Shown: positions 1 through 6,319, counted from the stretch's first letter. The stretch: DNA of 10,013 bases from Actinomycetes bacterium (GCA_030425745.1 JAUHZW010000062.1:1-10013), one strand, 5' to 3'. The notes: a model not told the origin generated them from the letters alone. Numbers and translations are program-made.

Positions 1-1096
1 CCCGCTCATCGACTACAGCTTCACCGCGAACATGGAGGAGGTCCTCGACCTCATCTCGGTGGGCAAGGCCGATGGCGTCTCGCAGCTCGATGCGTTCTGG
101 CGCGGCGGCCACACCGTCACCGGCGGGGACTTCCCGGGCGTCAAGCCGCTGACCGAGGACCTCGGCGCGATCGATGCCCGCGGCAACGCGACCTTCCCGA
201 TCGAGGGCACCGATGCTGTGCTGCGCGTCGGCCGTTACGGCGCCTACGTCGAGCGCGGTGAAGACGAGCGCGCCAACGTGCCGGTCGGTCTGGCTCCCGA
301 TGAGCTCACCGCCGAGAAGGCCGAGGAGCTGCTCCTCGAGCCGTCCGGCGACCGTGAACTCGGAGTCGATCCGGAGTCCGGCCTGACCATCGTCGCGAAG
401 TCCGGCCGCTACGGGCCGTACGTCAGCGAGGTGCTGCCCGAGGGATCACCCAAGACGGCCAAGCCGCGCACCGCATCGCTGTTCAGCGACATGAAGCCCT
501 CGACGGTCACGCTCGAGGAGGCGCTGAAGCTGCTGAGCCTGCCGCGGGTGGTCGGAGCCGACCCGGCCGACGGCATCGAGATCCTCGCGCAGAACGGCCG
601 CTACGGCCCGTACCTCACCAAGGACAAGGACTCCCGCTCGCTCGGCAGCGAGGAGGAGATCTTCACGGTGACGCTCGAGCAGGCCCTCGCCCTGTTCGCG
701 CAGCCCAAGCAGCGTCGTGGGCGTGGTCAGGCCAAGCCGCCGCTGCGCGAACTGGGCAATGATCCGACCACCGGTCTGCCGCTCGTGATCAAGGACGGGC
801 GCTTCGGCCCGTACGTCACCGACGGCACCACCAATGCCTCCCTGCGCACCGTCGACGATCCGGAGACCATGTCGATCGAGCGCGCCAGCGACCTGCTGTC
901 CGAGCGTCGGTCGAAGGAGGCCCTCGCCGCCCTTGAGCCCAAGCAGACCACGACGCGGGTCGTGAAGCGCGGAGCTGCCAAGAAGACCGCGAAGAAGACT
1001 GCCGCGAAGAAGACGGCCAAGAAGTCACCCGCGAAGAAGGCTGCCGCAAAGAAGACCGCCAAGGCCACCGCGGCGGCATCCCCGAGCACGGACTGA
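1..1096 (+). CDS. topA: DNA topoisomerase I, C-terminal part (5' truncated by window edge)
   Basis: Type IA topoisomerase that relaxes negative supercoils through a 5'-phosphotyrosine intermediate. Only the C-terminal 364 residues are present: the reading frame is open from base 2 and ends with TGA at 1094-1096, so the Toprim domain and active-site Tyr lie upstream. The first residues (DYSFTANMEEVLD) match the end of the type IA catalytic core. Four copies of a G-R-Y/F-G-P/A-Y motif follow near positions 230, 400, 597 and 800. These mark the repeated C-terminal DNA-binding domains typical of actinobacterial TopA, which lacks the zinc fingers of E. coli TopA. The last ~50 residues (about 946-1090) form a histone-H1-like Lys/Ala tail (AAKKTAKK, SPAKKAAAKK), which in mycobacterial and Streptomyces TopA aids DNA binding and processivity (established knowledge). 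It heads the topA-tmk-holB set. The identification is secure. Confidence 0.96.
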   Translation, partial: PLIDYSFTANMEEVLDLISVGKADGVSQLDAFWRGGHTVTGGDFPGVKPLTEDLGAIDARGNATFPIEGTDAVLRVGRYGAYVERGEDERANVPVGLAPDELTAEKAEELLLEPSGDRELGVDPESGLTIVAKSGRYGPYVSEVLPEGSPKTAKPRTASLFSDMKPSTVTLEEALKLLSLPRVVGADPADGIEILAQNGRYGPYLTKDKDSRSLGSEEEIFTVTLEQALALFAQPKQRRGRGQAKPPLRELGNDPTTGLPLVIKDGRFGPYVTDGTTNASLRTVDDPETMSIERASDLLSERRSKEALAALEPKQTTTRVVKRGAAKKTAKKTAAKKTAKKSPAKKAAAKKTAKATAAASPSTD

Positions 1097-1103
1097 CCTG
1101 ACC

Positions 1104-1721
1104 GTGAGCGGGTACTTCGTCGTCTTCGAGGGCGGAGAGGGCGCGGGCAAGTCGACGCAGGAGGCACTGCTTGCCGAGGCTCTCCGCGATCGCGGACTCA
1201 CCGTCACACAGACGCGCGAACCCGGTGGCACCCCGGCCGGTGAGGCGATCCGCCACGTCGTCTTGAGTCCTGAGTTCACCGGACTTGATGTGCGTGCTGA
1301 GGCCCTGCTGTTCGCGGCGGCCCGCGGCGAACATGCTGACAAGGTGATCCGGCCGGCCCTCGACCGCGGCGACGTCGTCATCTGCGACCGCTACCTGGAC
1401 TCCTCCGTCGCCTACCAGGGCTTTGCGCGCGGTCTCGGGCCGAAGCGCATCCGCGATCTGAGCCTGTGGGCCACGCAGGAACTCGTTCCCGATCTCACCA
1501 TCGTGCTGGACATCGATCCCGTCGAGGGACTCGGGCGGTTCCAGGAGCGTGATCGGCTCGAGGCCGAGCCGATGGAGTACCACCAGCAGGTCCGTGCGGC
1601 CTTCCTCGCCATGGCCGAGGAGCAGCCGGACCGCTACCTCGTGCTCAGTGCCCGCGATGACCGCGAGACCATCGCGGCCGCGATCCTCGAGCGCGTCCTC
1701 GCCGGGATGGCCACGGCATGA
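1104..1721 (+). CDS. tmk: Thymidylate kinase (dTMP kinase)
   Basis: Cytoplasmic kinase converting dTMP + ATP to dTDP, essential for dTTP supply. The 205-residue product has the usual family length. The P-loop GGEGAGKST is at residues 10-18, TREPGGTPAGEAIR at 37-50 is the dTMP-binding region, and DRYLDSS at 95-101 is the TMPK signature. The lid segment RDRLE is at 149-153. The GTG at 1104 is chosen because the protein then starts four residues before the first beta-strand (YFVVFEGG) and only 7 nt after the topA stop. No convincing Shine-Dalgarno sequence precedes it, so translation is probably coupled to topA (inference). Its 3' end overlaps holB by ATGA. Confidence 0.97.
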   Translation: MSGYFVVFEGGEGAGKSTQEALLAEALRDRGLTVTQTREPGGTPAGEAIRHVVLSPEFTGLDVRAEALLFAAARGEHADKVIRPALDRGDVVICDRYLDSSVAYQGFARGLGPKRIRDLSLWATQELVPDLTIVLDIDPVEGLGRFQERDRLEAEPMEYHQQVRAAFLAMAEEQPDRYLVLSARDDRETIAAAILERVLAGMATA

Positions 1722-2911
1722 CCCCGCCGATCTGGGACCGGCTCGTCGGACAGGACATCGTCGTCCGCGACCTCACGCGCGCTGTCACGGACTCCGAGCA
1801 CATCCGGCGGGGCGAACCCGGGCCCGGCATGACGCATGCATGGCTCATCACCGGCCCGCCGGGATCCGGCAGATCCACCGCCGCAACATGTTTCGCCGCT
1901 GCGCTCGTGTGCCCGGAGGACGGGTGCGGTGTCTGCGAGGCCTGCCGCACCGCTCCGCTCGGCGCCCACCCGGATGTCGACGTCATCACCACCGAGACGC
2001 GTTCCTACGGCGTGGACGATGCCCGCGACCTCATCACCCGCTCGTCCATGGCCCCGATCACGAGCCCCTGGCACGTGATCGTCGTCGAGGACGCCGACCG
2101 CATGACCCCCGAAGCCGTCAACGCACTGCTCAAGGCGCTGGAGGAGCCGCCCCCGCACACCGTGTGGATCCTGTGCGCGCCGAGTGTCGAGGACGTCCTG
2201 CCGACGATCGTGTCGCGCACGCGGCACCTGCCGCTGCGTACGCCCTCGACCCCGGACGTCGCCGACCTGCTGGTCGATGCCTACGGCGTGGATCGCGCGA
2301 TGGCGTCGTTCGCGGCGCGAGCGTCGCAGGGGCACATCGGCCGGGCTCGAGCATTGGCGCGGGATGAGCACGCGCGGCTGCGTCGCCAGGAGGTCCTGCG
2401 CGCGCCGTTCCAGCTGGGCGACGTCGCCTCCTGCTTCACGGCCGCGACCAATCTGCTGGCAGCGGCCACGGAGGACGCCCGCGCCATCACCGATCCGCTC
2501 GATGAGGCGGAGGAGCAGAACCTGAAGTCGGAGTTCGGTGATGGCGCCAGCGGCATCACACAGGCCCGTCTCTCCCGACTCATGAAGTCCGCCACCAAGG
2601 ACATGACCAAGCGGCAGAAGAGTCGCCGCACGCGCGCGGTGGTCGACCAGGTCGACCGCGCGCTCGTGGATCTGCTGGGGCTCTACCGCGACGTCCTGGT
2701 GATCCAGGTCGACGGCGACGTCGAACTCGTGAACGAGGAGATGCGCCCGCAGCTGACCCAGCTGGCGAGCATGGGCACGACGAACGACACAGGTCGACGC
2801 CTCGCGGCGATCGCGCACTGCCGCGACCAGATCGGAGCGAACGTCACGCCCCAGTTGGCGCTGGAGTCCCTGATGGTCGAACTCAAGGACCCCTGGATCC
2901 GCGTGGCCTGA
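1718..2911 (+). CDS. holB: DNA polymerase III delta' subunit (clamp-loader ATPase-like)
   Basis: Clamp-loader subunit that helps open and load the beta sliding clamp in the replisome. The 397-residue product is longer than E. coli delta' (334 aa) because of an extended C-terminal part. The AAA+ core has the P-loop-like GPPGSGRS at 46-53, with Arg52 where a working Walker A has Lys. That fits delta' being a non-hydrolysing subunit. A zinc module with Cys65, Cys70, Cys73 and Cys76 follows. The Walker-B-like VVEDADR is at 122-128, followed by MTPEAVNALLKALEEPP, the clamp-loader signature. The arginine-finger motif reads SRTR (166-169) instead of the common SRC. Start: ATG 1718, in a 4-nt overlap with the tmk stop, so the two are probably translationally coupled. 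The product could also be labelled DnaX-like, but the length, the degenerate P-loop and the operon favour delta'. Confidence 0.94.
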   Translation: MTPPIWDRLVGQDIVVRDLTRAVTDSEHIRRGEPGPGMTHAWLITGPPGSGRSTAATCFAAALVCPEDGCGVCEACRTAPLGAHPDVDVITTETRSYGVDDARDLITRSSMAPITSPWHVIVVEDADRMTPEAVNALLKALEEPPPHTVWILCAPSVEDVLPTIVSRTRHLPLRTPSTPDVADLLVDAYGVDRAMASFAARASQGHIGRARALARDEHARLRRQEVLRAPFQLGDVASCFTAATNLLAAATEDARAITDPLDEAEEQNLKSEFGDGASGITQARLSRLMKSATKDMTKRQKSRRTRAVVDQVDRALVDLLGLYRDVLVIQVDGDVELVNEEMRPQLTQLASMGTTNDTGRRLAAIAHCRDQIGANVTPQLALESLMVELKDPWIRVA

Positions 2912-2922
2912 CCGGCTAGGCC
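2905..2922. terminator. Imperfect palindrome across the holB/ahpF stop codons
   Basis: Only 4 nt (CCGG, 2912-2915) separate the holB TGA from the ahpF TAG on the opposite strand. The junction GGCCTGACCGGCTAGGCC is an 18-bp imperfect palindrome with GGCCT/AGGCC outer arms around a CCGG core. There is no T-tract. It may help end transcription in both directions, but this is inferred from position and symmetry only. Confidence 0.25.
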
Positions 2923-4496
2923 GGCACGGCCTCCGCGGGTGCCGAGGTGCGGATCAGGTGGTCGAAGGCGCTGAGTCCGGCGGTCGCGCCGGCACCCATC
3001 GAGATGACGATCTGCTTGAACGGCACCGTGGTGGCGTCGCCGGCAGCGAAGACGCCCGGCACGGAGGTCTGGCCCCGTTCATCGATCTCGATCTCGCCGC
3101 GCGGTGACAGCTGCACCGCACCTTCGAGCCACTCGGTGTTGGGCAGGAGCCCGATCTGCACGAACACGCCGTCGAGCTCCAGATCGTGCGAGGAGTCGTC
3201 GGTGCGATCGGTGTAGCGCAGGCCGGTGACCTTGCTGCCATCACCGAGCACCTCGGTCGTGAGCGAGCTGACCAGGATGTCGACGTTCGGCATGCTGCGC
3301 AGCTTGCGCTGCAGCACCTCGTCGGCTCGCAGTTGCGGATCGAACTCGATGAGGGTCACGTGGCCGACGATGCCGGCCAGGTCGATGGCCGCTTCGACAC
3401 CGGAGTTGCCGCCGCCGATGACGGCGACGCGCTTGCCCTTGAACAGCGGGCCGTCGCAGTGCGGGCAGTACGTGACGCCCTTGTTGCGGTACTCCTCCTC
3501 GCCGGGAACGTTCATGTTGCGCCACCGCGCACCCGTCGACAGGACGACGGTGCGCGACTGCAGCACGGCCCCGTTGTCGAGCTCCACGCCGATGAGACCG
3601 CCATCGGTCTCGGCGGGGATGAGTCGCTTGGCCCGCTGCAGGTTCATCACGTCGACGTCGTACTCGAGGACGTGCTGCTCCAGCGCCGTCGCGAGCTTGG
3701 GTCCCTCGGTGTACTGCACGGAGATGAAGTTCTCGATCGCCATGGTGTCGAGGACCTGGCCGCCGAAGCGCTCGGAGGCGACGCCGGTCCGGATGCCCTT
3801 GCGTGCGGCGTAGATCGCAGCCGCTGCGCCGGCAGGGCCACCGCCGACGACGAGCACCTCGAAGGGCTCCTTTGCGGCCAGGCGCTCCGCGGCCTTGGCC
3901 TGGGCGCCGGTGTCGAGCTTCGCGACGATCTGCTCCAGGCTCATGCGGCCGGATTCGAACAGCTCGTCGTTGAGGTAGACCGTCGGGACGGCGAGGATCT
4001 GCTTGGCCTCGATCTCGTCCTGGTACAGCGCACCGTCGACCGCGACGTGCTGGATGCGCGGGTTGATGACGCTCATCGCGTTGAGCGCCTGCACCACGTC
4101 CGGGCAGTTCTGACAGGAGAGCGACATGTAGGTCGTGAAGGCGTAGTCGCCGGTGAGCGACTCGATCTGCTCGATGACCTCGGGCTCGGCCTTGACCGGA
4201 TGGCCGCCGACCTGCAGCAGGGCGAGGACGTAGGACGTGAACTCGTGGCCCATCGGCAGGGCGGCGAAGCGCACGCTGACGTCGGTGCCGACGCGTGAGA
4301 TCGCGAACGAGGGGCGGCGCTCGTGGTCATCGGCGCGGCGGTAGGACACCTTGTCCGACAGCGCCGCGGTCTCCTCGAGCAGCTCGGCGATCTCGGCGGA
4401 CTTGGGGGAGTCGTCCAGCGAGGCCACGAGTTCGATGGGGACCTGGACGTTCTCCAGGTAGGACTTCAACTGGCCGGTGGTGGCGTCATCAAGCAT
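2916..4496 (-). CDS. ahpF: Alkyl hydroperoxide reductase subunit F (NAD(P)H:peroxiredoxin reductase)
   Basis: Flavoprotein disulfide reductase that passes electrons from NAD(P)H through FAD and two CxxC centres to AhpC. The 526 residues match the usual ~520. Residues 1-200 form the tandem thioredoxin-fold N-terminal domain with redox Cys128-xx-Cys131 (SLSCQNCPDVVQALN, E. coli Cys129/132). FAD is bound by VVGGGPAG (216-223) and GVFAAGD (481-487), and the pyridine nucleotide by VIGGGNSG (359-366). The thioredoxin-reductase centre is Cys344-Pro-His-Cys347 (E. coli 345/348). The ATG at 4496 is preferred over an in-frame ATG 30 nt upstream: GAAAGGA lies 6 nt before it and the protein then begins MLDDATTGQLKSYL, like E. 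coli AhpF. It lies downstream of ahpC on the same strand, separated by 125 nt with two hairpins, so it is probably expressed at a lower level than ahpC (inference). Confidence 0.96.
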   Translation of the reverse strand: MLDDATTGQLKSYLENVQVPIELVASLDDSPKSAEIAELLEETAALSDKVSYRRADDHERRPSFAISRVGTDVSVRFAALPMGHEFTSYVLALLQVGGHPVKAEPEVIEQIESLTGDYAFTTYMSLSCQNCPDVVQALNAMSVINPRIQHVAVDGALYQDEIEAKQILAVPTVYLNDELFESGRMSLEQIVAKLDTGAQAKAAERLAAKEPFEVLVVGGGPAGAAAAIYAARKGIRTGVASERFGGQVLDTMAIENFISVQYTEGPKLATALEQHVLEYDVDVMNLQRAKRLIPAETDGGLIGVELDNGAVLQSRTVVLSTGARWRNMNVPGEEEYRNKGVTYCPHCDGPLFKGKRVAVIGGGNSGVEAAIDLAGIVGHVTLIEFDPQLRADEVLQRKLRSMPNVDILVSSLTTEVLGDGSKVTGLRYTDRTDDSSHDLELDGVFVQIGLLPNTEWLEGAVQLSPRGEIEIDERGQTSVPGVFAAGDATTVPFKQIVISMGAGATAGLSAFDHLIRTSAPAEAVPA

Positions 4497-4502
4497 GACG
4501 GA

Positions 4503-4509
4503 TCCTTTC
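4503..4509 (-). promoter_or_regulatory. Ribosome-binding site of ahpF
   Basis: The minus strand reads GAAAGGA, then 6 nt (TCCGTC), then ATG at 4496. This purine-rich block decides the ahpF start, since the alternative upstream ATG at 4526 would place this site inside the coding region. Confidence 0.75.
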
Positions 4510-4519
4510 GGTGAGGCCG

Positions 4520-4573
4520 ATTCCATACGTGGGCGTCACACCGGTGCGTCGTTGTGACGCCCACGTATGGAAT
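4520..4573. repeat. Perfect 21-bp inverted repeat (12-nt loop) between ahpC and ahpF
   Basis: Arm 4520-4540 (ATTCCATACGTGGGCGTCAC plus A) is the exact reverse complement of 4553-4573. The 12-nt spacer is 4541-4552. In the ahpC-ahpF transcript it would fold into a very stable 21-bp hairpin, ending about 11 nt upstream of the ahpF ribosome-binding site. No T-tract follows on the minus strand. It could be an RNase III or other processing site, a 5' stabiliser of an ahpF mRNA, a transcription barrier, or one member of a dispersed palindromic (REP-like) repeat family. The sequence does not decide between these. No second copy was seen in this window. Confidence 0.85.
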
Positions 4574-4581
4574 GGGGTGGT

Positions 4582-4607
4582 GGTGGGGCCCCCGGAGGGG
4601 CCCCACC
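4582..4607 (-). terminator. GC-rich hairpin just after ahpC (terminator or attenuator)
   Basis: A perfect 11-bp stem (GGTGGGGCCCC at 4582-4592 with GGGGCCCCACC at 4597-4607) encloses a 4-nt loop, starting 14 nt past the ahpC stop on the minus strand. No U-run follows, as is common for actinobacterial hairpin terminators. Because ahpF has no obvious promoter of its own, the likely role is partial termination or 3'-end protection, giving more ahpC than ahpF mRNA (inference). Confidence 0.65.
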
Positions 4608-4621
4608 GGTGAAGCTGGGTG

Positions 4622-5191
4622 TCAGATCTTGCCGACGAGGTCGATCGAGGGAGCGAGGGTGTTCTCGCCCTCTTCCCACTTGGCCGGGCAGACCTCGCCC
4701 GGGTGGTTGCGCACGTACTGAGCGGCCTTGACCTTGCGGAGCAGCTCGGACGCGTTGCGGCCGACGCCCTCGGGGGTGATCTCCAGGTACTGGATGATGC
4801 CGTCGGGGTCGACGAGGAAGGTGCCGCGATCGGCCAGGCCCATGCCCGGACGCATGTTGTCGAAGTTGTTGGTGACGGTGCCGGAGGGGTCGCCGATCAT
4901 CGGGAACTCGATCGTGCCGATGGTGTCGGACGCGTCAGCCCAGGCCTTGTGCACGTGGTGGGTGTCGGTGGAGACACCGTAGATCTCGACGCCGAGCTTC
5001 TGGAACTCGCTGTAGAGGTCGGCCATGTCACCGAGCTCGGTGGGGCAGACGAAGGTGAAGTCGGCGGGGTAGAAGAAGAAGATCGACCACTGGCCGCGCA
5101 GGTCGGCGTCCGTGACGGTGATGTAGTCCTTCTCGCCCTTCTTGTAGGCGGTGGCCGTGAACGGCAGGACCTCGGTGTTCAGAACTGACAT
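4622..5191 (-). CDS. ahpC: Alkyl hydroperoxide reductase subunit C (2-Cys peroxiredoxin)
   Basis: Cytoplasmic typical 2-Cys peroxiredoxin reducing H2O2, organic peroxides and peroxynitrite, recycled by AhpF. The 189 residues agree with E. coli AhpC (187). The peroxidatic centre PADFTFVCP places Cys49, with Thr46 and Arg122 (DRG) as the usual partners. The resolving Cys168 is in HPGEVCPAKW. The C-terminus EGENTLAPSIDLVGKI is strikingly like the enterobacterial AhpF-dependent type and unlike the shorter mycobacterial AhpC that works with AhpD. Start: ATG 5191. A GAGGA block (5202-5206) lies 10 nt upstream, a little far. A promoter and OxyR site precede it, and a strong hairpin follows the stop, then ahpF. 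Confidence 0.97.
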   Translation of the reverse strand: MSVLNTEVLPFTATAYKKGEKDYITVTDADLRGQWSIFFFYPADFTFVCPTELGDMADLYSEFQKLGVEIYGVSTDTHHVHKAWADASDTIGTIEFPMIGDPSGTVTNNFDNMRPGMGLADRGTFLVDPDGIIQYLEITPEGVGRNASELLRKVKAAQYVRNHPGEVCPAKWEEGENTLAPSIDLVGKI

Positions 5192-5245
5192 TGCTGTTTC
5201 GTCCTCGTCTGTCGTAGGTGGATCCGGGTGGATCGGACAGGGACA

Positions 5246-5274
5246 ACGCTAGGGTCCGCACAGTCATAAGGCAA
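5246..5274 (-). promoter_or_regulatory. Predicted ahpC promoter
   Basis: On the minus strand TTGCCT (5274-5269) is followed by an exact 17-nt spacer and TAGCGT (5251-5246), which fits the actinobacterial TANNNT -10. Transcription would start near 5239, giving a leader of about 48 nt that contains the GAGGA ribosome-binding block. The proposed OxyR site directly abuts the -35, the position from which OxyR activates in E. coli. No transcription start was measured. Confidence 0.55.
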
Positions 5275-5311
5275 ATCGAACTACTTTGCGTGACTCATAG
5301 GTTTCACTTAT
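5275..5311. promoter_or_regulatory. Predicted OxyR operator in the ahpC-oxyR gap
   Basis: ATAGGTTTCACTTAT (5297-5311) matches 9 of the 10 fixed positions of the E. coli OxyR element ATAGnTnnnAnCTAT; the one miss is T for C. Seven bases away towards ahpC a second, weak element (5275-5289) matches about 4 of 10, so the 15-7-15 spacing of an OxyR tetramer is possible with one strong half. The region touches the ahpC -35 and overlaps the oxyR spacer and -10, which would allow activation of ahpC and repression of oxyR. The consensus is known; its use here is inferred. Confidence 0.6.
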
Positions 5312-5314
5312 CCT
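5286..5314 (+). promoter_or_regulatory. Predicted oxyR promoter, apparently leaderless
   Basis: TTGCGT (5286-5291), a 17-nt spacer, then TATCCT (5309-5314) as a TANNNT -10. Six bases further on is the GTG start codon at 5321, so transcription would begin on or next to the start codon and the mRNA would have no leader. No Shine-Dalgarno sequence is visible. The strong OxyR box covers part of the spacer and the first bases of the -10, a repressing position. Confidence 0.5.
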
Positions 5315-5320
5315 TGATCC

Positions 5321-6271
5321 GTGCGCGCGAATCCGACCCTCGCCCAGCTGCGGGCCTTCGTGGCCGTGGCCGACCTCCAGCACTTCGGCGACGCGGCCTC
5401 CGCCCTCGGGGTCTCCCAGCCCACGTTGAGCCAGGCGCTCTCGACCCTCGAGGCCAACCTCGACGTGAGCCTGGTCGAGCGCAGCCCACGCCGGGTCCTC
5501 GTCACCCCGGAGGGTGAGCACCTGCTGCCGCTCGCCCGACAGGCGGTCGACGCGGTCGAGGCCTTCCGATCGGCCGCACTGCCCGACACCTGGCTGTCCG
5601 GACCGCTGCACGTCGGCGTCATCCCGACCATCGCGCCGTACCTGCTGCCGACCCTCCTGCCCGCCCTGAGCCGAGAGGCCCCCGACCTCGAGCTGCACGT
5701 TCATGAGGACCAGACCGACCGCCTCCTGGAGGCACTGGCCGAGGGATCCATCGATCTCGCGGTGCTCGCGCTCCCCCTGAAGGACACGAGGATCACGACG
5801 CAGCCGCTCTACACCGAGGACTTCGTCCTCGCTGTTCCCTCCGCCCATCCCTGGGCGGGCGCATCAGACGTGTCCGTCGCTGATCTGACGGACGATCAGC
5901 TCCTCTTCCTGGAGGAGGGCCACTGCCTGCGCGACCAGACGGTCGATGTCTGCCTGACCTCCGGCATCGCCCATGCCGGGGAGAGCAACGCGCGGGCCGC
6001 CTCGCTGTCGACGATCGTCCAACTGGTCTCGGCGGGGCTGGGCATGACCTTCCTGCCGGAGACCGCGGTCAAGGTCGAGAGCCGCGGTGCGCATCTGGGC
6101 ATCGCGCGGTTCAATGCTCCGGCACCCGGGCGCACGATCGTGCTTGCCCATCGTCGATCGTCCACGCGCACCGAGGAGTTCGAGGATTTCGCCGAGATCA
6201 TCCGCAGGGCGGTCGTGAAGGGCATGCCGTTCGTTCGGCTCGCGGGAAGTGACCACTCGGACGGGAAGTGA
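5321..6271 (+). CDS. oxyR: Hydrogen-peroxide sensor and LysR-family regulator OxyR
   Basis: LysR-type regulator of 316 residues that senses H2O2 by disulfide formation. The N-terminal winged helix-turn-helix (about 5-63) includes FGDAASALGVSQPTLSQALSTLE. The effector domain carries LLFLEEGHCLRDQTVDVC with Cys202 and Cys211, nine residues apart as in E. coli Cys199/Cys208, and Leu-Arg-Asp-Gln after the first Cys as in the classic sensor. This separates it from generic LysR proteins. Start: GTG 5321, the codon preceding RANPTLAQLRAF and placed at a leaderless distance from its -10. It is divergent from ahpC, its probable target. Oddity: the last residues (GSDHSDGK) and the stop codon are encoded by a 19-bp tandem repeat, so the extreme C-terminus looks like a recent addition and makes the protein about 11 residues longer than E. 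coli OxyR (305). Confidence 0.93.
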   Translation: MRANPTLAQLRAFVAVADLQHFGDAASALGVSQPTLSQALSTLEANLDVSLVERSPRRVLVTPEGEHLLPLARQAVDAVEAFRSAALPDTWLSGPLHVGVIPTIAPYLLPTLLPALSREAPDLELHVHEDQTDRLLEALAEGSIDLAVLALPLKDTRITTQPLYTEDFVLAVPSAHPWAGASDVSVADLTDDQLLFLEEGHCLRDQTVDVCLTSGIAHAGESNARAASLSTIVQLVSAGLGMTFLPETAVKVESRGAHLGIARFNAPAPGRTIVLAHRRSSTRTEEFEDFAEIIRRAVVKGMPFVRLAGSDHSDGK

Positions 6272-6319
6272 CCACTCGGACGGGAAGTGACCACTCGGAC
6301 GGGTAGTGACCACTCGCGG
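6244..6319. repeat. 19-bp tandem direct repeat, four copies
   Basis: Three identical units GGGAAGTGACCACTCGGAC (6244-6262, 6263-6281, 6282-6300) are followed by a variant unit (6301-6319; GGGT at the start and CGCGG at the end). Each unit contains the short dyad AGTG-AC-CACT, so the array offers four dyads at nearly two helical turns. It begins inside oxyR and contains its stop (6269-6271), running into the convergent gap. There are no spacers, so it is not a CRISPR array. Confidence 0.95.

Noticed and set aside
1634..2818. Minus-strand 394-codon frame opposite holB
   Set aside because: Arg/Gly/Val-rich shadow of a clear HolB; no start signals or domain pattern.
3186..4298. Long plus-strand open frame (370 codons) opposite ahpF
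   Set aside because: It is antisense to a complete AhpF with all motifs in place. Its composition (many Val/Leu/Gly/Asp/His) is typical of a high-GC shadow frame and shows no domain.
4497..4526. Start of ahpF at the upstream ATG (4526)
   Set aside because: It would add ten residues not seen in the family, overlap the 21-bp inverted repeat and place the strong GAAAGGA ribosome-binding site inside the gene.
4497..4621. Small gene or toxin-antitoxin pair in the ahpC-ahpF gap
   Set aside because: The 125 nt are almost fully taken by two hairpins and the ahpF ribosome-binding site. No convincing short ORF with start signals was found.
4619..5188. Plus-strand 189-codon frame opposite ahpC
   Set aside because: It mirrors the ahpC reading frame on the other strand and has no recognisable motif; ahpC is certain.
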